This document shows positions 26,801 to 38,800 of a stretch of DNA of 64,000 nt, one piece after another (the first letter of the stretch is position 1; each line of letters opens with the position of its first letter). The notes under the pieces were generated by a model. The model did not search any database. It was not told the origin of the DNA and saw only the letters and a list, made by a program, of their open reading frames with translations. The DNA comes from Reticulitermes speratus. Taxonomy: Eukaryota > Arthropoda > Insecta > Blattodea > Rhinotermitidae. The stretch spans positions 40,483,478 to 40,547,477 of the forward strand of contig JAJKFL010000006.1 of the NCBI GenBank assembly GCA_021186555.1. The letters run 5' to 3'. The translations under genes and the position numbers were made by a program.

Positions 26801-29800
26801 AGGCCAACTACCATCTTCTGCACCTTCCACAGTATTATATTTCTTTGATGACTGGATGTCCCAAAGGAGTTGGGAGTTCTGTTGAATGATGTTGTGGAAG
26901 TCGGTGCAAGAAATTTCTTGAAAATGAGTCTTTGTTAAGAGAAATTTACCTGACATAATGCACTCATGACAGGAACAATTCTTCCAACATCTGCATTTGT
27001 TCCAGGATGGGCCAAAGTAATTCCATAAGTAGTAACACATTTTTATAAGAAATATTTTCATTCCCCCCCCCAAAAAAAAACTAAATACATCACCCCATTT
27101 TTTTCCTACATCCAGTTTACTGTTAATATTCCACTATCCAGTTTTAATTTGAATCACATCTCTTAACACAGTCGATTTCATCAAAAGGGTCATCTTAATT
27201 TATAATTTTTGTTGCGTTTTTGTCAACATTAGCAACAAATGTCAGGCTGTCCTGAACAGACTTCTGAAGATTATTAGTAGGAGATTTTAACTGAATCAAC
27301 TTCAGTGGTTTCAGTGGTTGAAAACGGTGAGCTCATTCTTTCCATGTATTGATGAGAAGTGTCTAAATAAATTCAGTCTGTAAATGTTCAGATTTGGTCA
27401 CAGGACAGTCTTCTTCTAAATCTGGATTCAAGTGACACAATTTTTTAGTCTGATAATTTTCTTCTTTCCTTCTCTTGATTATCTCTGCTAATAAATTTAG
27501 TTCTTCTGCCACCTCACTTACTGGTATGTATTTATCTTCAATGTTTCTAATGGTTATAGAAAATGTTTTGAGTTGGCTTTGCAGGAACAGAGAAAAAATT
27601 CAGGATTTAAAAAAAAATTAAGATAGTGGGGCTCTTCTCTTTAGACATAAAATATGATTCCAGTCCCTCAAACATTTCAATAATCCTCTTGACAACTGGT
27701 TATAAAAAAACCATCTAGTTATCACACAACCAAGTGTTTTTTTGGTATCAAAGCTCCACAAATGAACAGAACTTTTTAGTTTTTTAACCCTGGCAGCATT
27801 GATGTGAAAATACTGAAACAGCAAAACCTTAAACCATGAATGTTTAGTTGCAATGGTTTGTTCAGTCTGGACAACAAAGTGTTTTGTCCCTTTTCTCCCA
27901 GCATCTCCAAAGTTTGTATTGTGATTGTCTCTGTGGAAAGCTATGATTTTACCGGAACTCCTCCAAAACATCAGTTATATTTTGATAAATGATCAGCTGA
28001 TTCTCCTCTTCACATTCTGAAAGTATTTCTTTCTTGGGTGTCAAATGCCTGATAAGAACTGGTACAAATGTCATACTTTTATGCTCGGAAGTCTCCATCA
28101 TAAAGGATAAATATTTGGCATTGTTCAAATCCTCACACATTTGCTGCATAGAAAAAGGAGCCAGAACATTCACTACTACTGGTTCACATCTAGTTCTCGA
28201 ACATGTAGTTTTTTTTCATAAAGCATTTTTATGACTGCGGCATTACAAGCCATTGATCGAAATGAAAGGCTGTGTTTCATAACATGACGTCCACTTTCGT
28301 TGCAAGAAGCGACGCAAGTTCTTGCGATGAAATATTACTTGACACAGTTCATGCTCCCTCATCTTTGTATGTTGTACAGTATTCGATCGTCCTCCATGTT
28401 CAACAGAAAATGCTGATCCATGTGTACTACAAAACTCTTTTCCTCCAGCACAGTCTTCTGTTAGAACGGGAAATCTGTCTGCAGTTCACCCGTAATGCAT
28501 ACTTTGGATTACGCACTGTGACCTTCAAGTATTCAAAATCCTTTAACTAAACACGAGCTTATCACGTAACATTACCTCACACGAACCAACAACAACCGGC
28601 AACCAACAAAAGCCCATTACACCGACGCGCATCACGACTGGTAACCTAACAAACGGAAATACCAAGTGATGTCATCATGCCTGGTGTTGCCACCACCAAC
28701 CCCTACCCCACCCCCTAAAAAAACGACCTGCGCTATGATTCTCGGCTTGATCAGCACACAAGTACTAACGTCTCTATTACACGCCTTAGTAAAACGGAAA
28801 TTAATAGGAAAATAGGTCAAGGTATGCCCCATTTTATATTCGTCGGGACAACGGGACGCGACGGTGAAAACGGGGCGTCTGGTCACTCTGTGCTAAATGG
28901 AAAAGAATAGTCATTTTCATTTCCCAGCTAATTTACCCCTGGTAAAGAGCCCCCAGTACCCACTCTTTAGGAGGTTGGGTGGGGACCGTAATCAGTATGG
29001 ATGCTAGGGAAGAATAAATCTCTGCTACTGATGGCAATCAAACCTAGACTCTTTGGTCATCCAGCGTGTGGACAAGGCATTATACTGACAAAGCTATAAA
29101 GTTAATTCCGCTAAGTTTACCAAATGGTTCCAGGCACACATTAAGTTCACAAGGCCAACCCATTACCTACCCCACTTAATCCCTGATCTGCTTGTTTCTT
29201 TCTTGGTTTATTCAATTACACTTAACAGAAAGAAAACACTGTACATCGTTGTTCACACAGTACATTTTACTGAATTATTAACTAGCAAGTACCAACAATA
29301 ATGCACAAATTTCATATATATAACACAAAGTCGTTAAAGGATCATTTCAACTCCGACATGTTTCGGTGGCATATATACCACCATCATCAGGGAGAAAGTT
29401 CACACCGAAAGCTGTAACACCGCTGGTAAGGTAAAATCCTTCTTGCTATGCACACATTGTCAGTCACTATAAACACGCTGCGAAAGCGTATACAGTGCCT
29501 ACACCGTGCTTTAAGTGCACGAATTTCTGTGAAGTGACACAGCAAGAAGGACTTTACCTTACCAGCGGTGTTGCAGCTTTCGCTGTGAACTTTCTCCCTG
29601 GTGATGGTGGTATATATGCCACCGAAACACGTCGGAGTTAAAATGATCCTTTAACGACTTTGTGTTATATATATTAAATTTGTGCATTATTGTTGGTACT
29701 TTCTAGTCAATAACTGTATTTTTTTTTTTCCAATGGCTCGACAGCCCCTTGGGAGCCTAAGCCGCCTCATTTTTTCGAGGCTTCACGATCACACACTTTT

Positions 29801-32800
29801 TAGACACATCACACTCGGTAGGACTCCTCTGGACGAGTGACCAGCTCGTCGCAGAGACCTCTACCTGACAACATACAACACTCACAAGAGGCAGACATCC
29901 ATGCCCTAGGCGGGATTCGAACCCACCATCCCAGTAAGCGAGCGGCCGTAGACTCACGCCTTAGAACGCACGGCCATTGGGATCGGCTAATAACTGTATA
30001 CGGTATGATTATTACAATATATGACAAAGGACGCCGAAGGATAGCTTGAAGGTACTGCACCAGGTTCTGCCCAGGGTGACTAAGAAACGCCTCAGTCAAG
30101 GGTCTCCAAACTGATAAATCAGGACATCTGACCACTACTACACGAAGTCCACTCCTTGCGCTTAGCATAGGCAGAATTACCGCACGCAGGGGGACTTACC
30201 ATCTTTCTTCTTGCTCTTGGTGAGGCTCAGCTTGAGAGTCTGTGGTTCAGGACACGCTGGCAACACGACTCTCCGCCGAACCACCAGCAACACTGTGTTC
30301 CCACTATCTCGCAACACCTGCACAGCCGTCGCATACTCCACGTTCTCGAGAGACACTCCATTGGCACTGATAATGCGATCATTCACTCTGCAAACACACA
30401 CAACTCTTGTCACTGGTCTGTACTCTGCAGACACCTGCCATATGAAATAACGGACCACTAAAACAAACACAGACACACTTCAAAAGCAGATCTACTACAT
30501 ACACTGTCAGGCAATAAAGCCCAGCACATTAACACGCTGTCGCATACTGCAAACAAATGACTGTACATCTATGAAGGCAATGTAATTATTAAGGCACATA
30601 CTCGTACAATACATTATTCAACACGCAGACAATGACATTTCTCCTACGGACAGGTAGCCGTCACACAATAGGAAGTAATGTCTGTAAGAGTAAACAAGAT
30701 AAGCGATGTGTCAGGTAAAGGTAAATTTCACCCTAGAACAGGTCATGAAGATCCAGAGGGGAAGCAGAGGTATAGCCCTACTCTTTCTTTAACCTCGGCG
30801 CTAGATGGGGTGGGTGGTCAACGCCACGCCCCGGCCGCTCTATCCCCGGGAAAGAGACACGGTACCTATCGTACAGAGGGCTGGGTGGACTCCAGGGCCG
30901 GTCTGTACGGGTGTGGAAAATCTCGCCTCCACCGGGATTCGATTCTCGGACCGTCCAGGCCGTAGCGAATCTTTATACCGACTACGCTATCCCGGCCCAA
31001 CCAGCAATGTGTCAGACCAACAGTAAATTGTAATAACTGTTTGTCACAGTTAAAATTTGCTGATGCAACCAGAACCCATAAATAAAGCCCTGCTGTACTT
31101 TTATTTGTGTAACTTCAATTGCTCTCTTTATGATTTTGGAGACAGTCAATTTCGGAATAATACTTTATCACCTGATGACCAACTACATAAGAGCGAAACT
31201 GGATGTCTTCAGGGGGATTAATTTAAATTTATATCGCTTTCTTGACGACCACCTTCACACATTTCGCTTTTACTGTCATGAAGTACATAATATTCAATAT
31301 CAAGCTACGTGAGATTAATACATCCTGTACATGATCACTGAATTCCTTAAATGTACTACTCATCTCTACTTCTACATCATCTTAATACACCTACAGGTTA
31401 CTGATTATCATGCGTTGCTGTGCACGTGAATTTTAATGTTACAACGCAGTCCACTGCCGCTCGGTCATCTTTCCCAACCCACCATCTTGTTCTGGGGTAC
31501 AGCGCGTCGAGGGATATAAAAAAATCCCTTATAGTCTACCCTGAAAATAACAGCTATGAAAGGTATACGCTGCGACATCTGCCTGAAATACACAGAAACA
31601 TACAAACACAAACTTCCCGTGCTCGTATGAACCACTCTCTAATAACAACAATAACTTAAATATGTCAATAAATACTATGAAATGATGGAAGCTGAAAGGA
31701 TAGTGTCATTTTAATGTTTTAATGATACTTTTCTTTACAAACGTAAAACGCTATCATGTCACCTTTCTTTCTATAAAACAAGACAGGCAATGTACGTATA
31801 ACTTAACATTGAGGCACGTTCGTGTAACCATTGTTGCCGTGGAAAAGCAATAAGTGTTACATATTCTGAGTGTGTGTCTGTAGCCTTAGTTATCCAGCAC
31901 GCAATGCGCATGCGCCGTATTATATTGTCATCTGTGGGCCTGTCTGGCTGTACCATATTTTTCCACATTATCTCATAAACGGCACGATTTTCGGAAAAAC
32001 GTTATTGGACATAAAATGTGTGTTTTGATTTGCTCTACAACTTTTGTCTGAAACATCTCTCATTCTAAGAAGAATTGAGCTAGATATTATGACAAATGTG
32101 CTTAGGTCTTCATGTAAAGTACTCCTTATTTTTGCCAGATTTTAAAGAAACTTCAATTTTCTCCAGACATTTTCGAAAAATCCTCAATTATCAAATTTCA
32201 TGGAAATCCGTCCAGCAGGAGCCGAGTTGTTCCATGCGGAGACACCCAGACAGACAGACAAACAGGCATGACAAAGTTAGTAGTAGTTTTTCGCAATTTT
32301 GCGAAAGCGTCTAACAAAACAGGAAATGAAAGTACCTATATAACATAATAATGAGCCGTGTTTGGATCTCTGTATCCTGATTTGTCCACGTACTTTGTAC
32401 TGTCCTAATTCTGATAATCCTACGTACTTGATATGAAGAGAAATAGTGCCACAACTAATTCACACACTCTTCACACATTTACTTCTATATATTGTATAAA
32501 CATTTACAAAATAAAATTACTACAAGGAAACAAGACTGGTTGCTCCCTTATTGCCTACTATATATGTACAGTGCGGCTCAAGAGACTGTAATGAGTCAAT
32601 ACTTGCGTAATTTCTCAGTTCCATAGCCGAATCGCAGGCCAGACAGCATGTTTGTATTCTTGCCTTAATTACCCAGCATGCATATCGCACGTATCTGGCG
32701 CCATATTACGTTTAGATCGTCGACTATTTCTTCGGAATCTTCCGCTCCGCTGTCCCCTTTTAAGCGCCTCGTAAATGGCACGATTTTCGGAGAAATGCAT

Positions 32801-35800
32801 TTGACATAAGAATACTATGTACTTTGATTTTCTTTACAATTTCATTCTGAAGCTTTTTATTCTAACCAAAGAAAAATTCAGTAAGATATAAATCTGCGTA
32901 GGTCTTCAGGTAAAGTGTCTGTCACTTTTGTTACATTTTAAACAAAATTTTATCAGGCTTTAGCCAAAATTTAATATGACCAACAGATTTAAGTAAATAT
33001 CCCCAGCACCTGAATTTAACGAAAATTCGTCCAGTCAAAGTAGAACTGTTCCATGCGGACAGACACAACAACGCTAATACAGTACAAGTTGTTATATCTG
33101 ACACCTCCGTGACTACAGGTTTCCCGGATATCGTAATTTTCCAGATATTAGAACGTTATACCTAATACGTATCTTATTGTACCTATCAACCTCATGGGCA
33201 GGCGTAACCATTTAATTTATCACGTCACATCCTGTTGTGTTCTGCCTGCTGCACTTTCTATTCCCTTTTCGTCATCACTTACATATAATATACAACACCA
33301 ACAAGACACCAATAACTAACTAACGGCCAAACTCTCAGAATCGGTGCTGGGTGCTGTCGTGACATGTAACGGATGTCTCAGCTAATATCCGGTTAACAGA
33401 GCTTTCCGGATCATCCAGTGCCGGATATCACAGCTTTTAGTACAGTCGCTTTTCGCAGCTGCTTCGCAAGCGCTACAAACACGCATATGCACACGCACAC
33501 GCACAAAGATGCTTAAACATTATTATTAAGCGTACTTTTTAGGTTTAAGACCGCTACTATAGCAAACCTACAGGAGTCATGCGATGTTTAGCGCCATAAT
33601 CATCGTCATCCCTTCCAGTATCATGTTTATTGAAAGCTGTTAGAAATACCATTAAAGAGAATTCTTCCACAAGAAGTGCCAGAACTACTCTGAAGAGCCC
33701 CAGCCGTGTTATCTAACAGGAAACAAGAAGTGCCGCTTACTGTCCTGTGATGCCACGCTTGTGTTATCTAGCAAGAAACAAGAAGTGACATTCACTACCC
33801 TAAAGTGCCACGCTTGTGTTTTCTAGCAAGAAACAAGAAGTGACATTCACTACCCTAAATGCCACGCTTGTCTTATCTAGCAAGAAACAAGAAGTGACAT
33901 TCACTACCCTAAAGTGCCACGCTTGTGTTTTCTAGCAAGAAACAAGAAGTGACATTCACTACCCTAAAGTGCCACGTTGTGTTTTCTAGCAAGAAATAAG
34001 AAGTGACATTCACTACCCTAAAGTGCCACGCTTGTGTTATCTAGCAAGAAACAAGAAGTGACATTCACTACCCTAAAGTGCCATGCTTGTGTTATCTAGC
34101 AAGAAACAAGAAGTGACATTCACTACCCTTAAGTGCCACGCTTGTGTTATCTAGCAAGAAACAAGAAGTGACATTCACTACCCTAAAGTGCCACGCTTGT
34201 GTTTTCTAGCAAGAAACAAGAAGTGACATTCACTACCCTAAATGCCACGCTTGTCTTATCTAGCAAGAAACAAGAAGTGACATTCACTACCCTAAAGTGC
34301 CACGCTTGTGTTTTCTAGCAAGAAACAAGAAGTGACATTCACTACCCTAAAGTGCCACGTTGTGTTTTCTAGCAAGAAATAAAAAGTGACATTCACTACC
34401 CTAAATGCCACGCTTGTCTTATCTAGCAAGAAACAAGAAGTGACATTCACCACCCTAAAGTGCCACGCTTGTGTTATCTAGCAAGAAACAAGAAGTGACA
34501 TTCACTACCCTAAATGCCACGCTTGTCTTATCTAGCAAGAAACAAGAAGTGACATTCACTACCCTAAAGTGCCACGCTTGTGTTTTCTAGCAAGAAACAA
34601 GAAGTGACATTCACTACCCTAAAGTGCCATGCTTGTGTTATCTAGCAAGAAACAAGAAGTGACATTCACCACCCTAAAGTGCCACGCTTGTGTTATCTAG
34701 CAAGAAACAAGAAGTGACATTCACTACCCTAAATGCCACGCTTGTCTTATCTAGCAAGAAACAAGAAGTGACATTCACTACCCTAAAGTGCCACGCTTGT
34801 GTTTTCTAGCAAGAAACAAGAAGTGACATTCACTACCCTAAAGTGCCATGCTTGTGTTATCTAGCAAGAAACAAGAAGTGACATTCACCACCCTAAAGTG
34901 CCACGCTTGTGTTATCTAGCAAGAAACAAGAAGTGACATTCACTACCCTAAAGTGCCATGCTTGTGTTATCTAGCAAGAAACAAAAAGTGACATTCACTA
35001 CCCTAAGTGCCATGCTTGTGTTATCTAGCAAGAAACAAGAAGTGACATTCACTACCCTAAGTGCCATGCTTGTGTTATCTAGCAAGAAACAAGAAGTGAC
35101 ATTCACTACCCTAAAGTGCCATGCTTGTGTTATCTAGCAAGAAACAAGAAGTGACATTCACTACCCTAAAGTGCCATGCTTGTGTTATCTAGCAAGAAAC
35201 AAGAAGTGACATTCACTACCCTAAGTGCCATGCTTGTGTTATCTAGCAAGAAACAAGAAGTGACATTCACTACCCTAAAGTGCCATGCTTGTGTTATCTA
35301 GCAAGAAACAAGAAGTGACATTCACTACCCTAAAGTGCCATGCTTGTGTTATCTAGCAAGAAACAAGAAGTGACATTCACTACCCTAAGTGCCATGCTTG
35401 TGTTATCTAGCAAGAAACAAGAAGTGACATTCACTACCCTAAAGTGCCATGCTTGTGTTATCTAGCAAGAAACAAGAAGTGACATTCACTACCCTAAAGT
35501 GCCATGCTTGTGTTATCTAGCAAGAAACAAGAAGTGACATTCACTACCCTAAAGTGCCATGCTTGTGTTATCTAGCAAGAAACAAGAAGTGACATTCACT
35601 ACCCTAAAGTGCCATGCTTGTGTTATCTAGCAAGAAACAAGAAGTGACATTCACTACCCTAAAGTGCCATGCTTGTGTTATCTAGCAAGAAACAAGAAGT
35701 GACATTCACTACCCTAAAGTGCCATGCTTGTGTTATCTAGCAAGAAACAAGAAGTGACATTCACTACCCTAAAGTGCCATGCTTGTGTTATCTAGCAAGA

Positions 35801-38800
35801 AACAAGAAGTGACATTCACTACCCTAAAGTGCCATGCTTGTGTTATCTAGCAAGAAACAAGAAGTGACATTCACTACCCTAAAGTGCCATGCTTGTGTTA
35901 TCTAGCAAGAAACAAGAAGTGACATTCACTACCCTAAAGTGCCATGCTTGTGTTATCTAGCAAGAAACAAGAAGTGACATTCACTACCCTAAAGTGCCAT
36001 GCTTGTGTTATCTAGCAAGAAACAAGAAGTGACATTCACTACCCTAAAGTGCCATGCTTGTGTTATCTAGCAAGAAACAAGAAGTGACATTCACTACCCT
36101 AAAGTGCCATGCTTGTGTTATCTAGCAAGAAACTAACGTTAACGCTGGGCCATAGTGCTGTATTTGAACTACCACGAGGACGACGAAGGAATATAACAGA
36201 CGTTTTCGGCGAGCGCCCAATTGTTCCAATGTGTGCGAATGACTGTTCAGAGCTATATAAATGATCGCCTCGTAATTAAACGTAATGAGCCAACACGCCT
36301 CGCTGGGATCTGCAATGAAATGATTTTAAATTTAACATCCCCCCTCTGGGACTGGGGTCCTCCTGATGTATGGATAGTGACAGAACAATGGAGAGCCATG
36401 TTGCCCTCATAAATTGTATGGAGGGAGTTCCCCTAATCTCGCCACGCTTCTTGCCTGTCTTCCGTCGATTCTCTCGATCTCATTACAGGGGTGTGGGTGA
36501 GGGGAAAAAACTGCACTTCGGATCGCTTCACAGAAATAAGAAAGAACATAAAAACATCGGTATAGAAACGTCAAACAGATTTGTTATTGACTGACGCTTT
36601 CATCATACAAGACATATCCATGCTAAATGTCATAAAAAGTGGAAATAGATGGGAACACAACGGTGAGTGAGTATAATGGAGAACTACACACTTACAAACC
36701 AGGAAATCCCTCTTACACGAGACGAAGTTAGGAAACAAAGTAACAGACGACTAAGTTTCGTGTCAATCCAAGCTCTTTCGTAAGTACAGATGTACAAGCA
36801 CATTGTACTTCACGTAATACCACGTACAAATAAAAAATAACACAGCAAGCCTTCGTTCCACGAGCAACACTGGTTCCAAAATTTGTTCGTAGACGAAAAA
36901 TCGTAAACTCTAAGCTGACTTCCCATTAACCCTCTAAAGTAAGTGGTTACTTTACACTATACAACCAGATTTAACATTAAAAATTCTACTCTCTGCCCAC
37001 AGAGCGTATTTGATTAATTTTTTTGATCCTAAAACATGATTCCTTACACAACATTAACTGACTGGTTTTTGTAACCAAGGCGGAGTGTGTTTACTGCGCG
37101 GTACCTCTGTTTTTTCAAAAACGTAATTCAGGCTTATTTTCGTCTTTAAACTGTTAAATACATACAAAAGTATAGATTCCTTCCATGTGCTCGTCACTGG
37201 ACACAAACTAGTTTCGATTAGGTAATTTTCTGATATATTTAAACAGTATGGCACTGCAAATTGCCAAATATTTGCTACAGTACGTAAAATTTACCAACCC
37301 TTCGTTTTTATGCATGATGTTTAAATTTATTTTAGAGCAATTTTTGTAGGAAATTATCATAAATTATGTCAATTAATACATCGTGTCATTTGGTTAAAAG
37401 ATTTGTTTGTAACACAGCAGAAAGTGGGTGGTAGTAGTGCAACTGTTGACAGTCTGTGAAGGGCTCTCCGCGCTTTTATTTTAAGACTCATCAAGTTCCA
37501 TACATTCGGTCAAATTTTCAGATGTAGGGGATTGATGCTCAACAGCTTTCAGACAAAAATATTTAATGTGGTTGGTTTGGCAGCCTGACTTTTTTTTTTT
37601 AATCTGCTTTAGAAGGCATGGGGGACATTTGAGCTGCGCTGAAACCAAAACTTCTTTCCCATTTTGGACAATTTTCATTCAAAACTGTTACTGCCGCTTC
37701 GCAATGTTCGGACATTTGCGACTTTTTTTTTGTATCAAATATTATTACTACTGAAGTGTCTTCGTCATCAGATTCAAAATGACTTCTCCGACAGCTTCTC
37801 CTTGTGAGAGTTAATGCTTCTTGAACGCCCTCTTTGTCAGCTTCTTGAACGCCTTCTTTGTCAGCATCTTGAACGCCTTCTATGTCAGCATCTTGAACGC
37901 CTTCTTTTCAGTATCGTGAACGCCTTCTTTGTCAGCATCGTGAACGCCTTCTTTGTCGGCATCTTGAACGCCTTCTTTGTCAGCATCTTGAACGCCTTCT
38001 TTGTCGGCATATTGAACGCCTTCTTTGTCAGCATCTTGAACGCCTTCTTTGTCGGCATATTGAATGCCTTCTTTGTCAGCATCTTGAACGTCTTCTTTGT
38101 CAGCATCTTGAACGCTTTCTTTGTCAGCATCTTGAACGTCTTCTTTGTCAGCAACTTGAACACCTTTGTCAGCATCTTGAACGCCTTCTTTGTCAGCAAC
38201 TTGAACACCTTTGTCACATCTTTAACGCCTTCTTTTTCAGCATCTTGAACGCCCTCTTTGTCAGCAACTTGAACACCTTTTTCAGCATTTTAAACGCCTT
38301 CTTTGTCAGCATCTTGAACGCCTTATTTGTCAGCAACTTGAACACCTTTGTCAGCATCTTGAACGCCTTCTTTGTCAACATCTTGAACGCCTTCTTTGTC
38401 AACATCTTGAACGCCTTCTTTGTCAGCATCTTGAACGCCCTCTTTGTCAGCAACTTCGAACCTAGCTACAACTGCCGCTTTCACGTAATTTTTCTTGACT
38501 AACTTCCAGAGCTTTGTCAAATCATGCACAAACGTTGGCAGCAAGTTTTCCCGCAAGCTATTCATATTTTTGAGTGACTTGTTCCAGGATAAAGCAATAT
38601 TATCTACTGCCAATTTTATGATGCATTTCTTCCACAATTCGTGTATTGTTGGCTTAAATCCACAGTCACATTCTACAACGTCGTATCTCATGACCAATTG
38701 TAAATATGTCCTGAAGGTGGCATTACACCTTGATGCAACGTCTGGAGCAGTGTTTCCTAACGACGGTTCCGCGTTAAATCGTGGAATATAAATAAAAATC

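Larger units (their letters stand above)
29277..29711. mobile_element. Penelope-like terminus, inverted pair
   Basis: The left arm 29277-29447 and right arm 29541-29711 are diverged reverse complements (about 170 bp). They share AGTACCAACAATAATGCAC at the outer end, a hammerhead-like motif, and TACCAGCGGTGTT inside. The spacer of 93 bp is unrelated. A SINE A1 lies directly against the right outer end. Confidence 0.75.

Noticed and set aside
33668-36132. CRISPR-like array of direct repeats
   Set aside because: Repeats are contiguous with no unique spacers, and the DNA is eukaryotic; it is a satellite.
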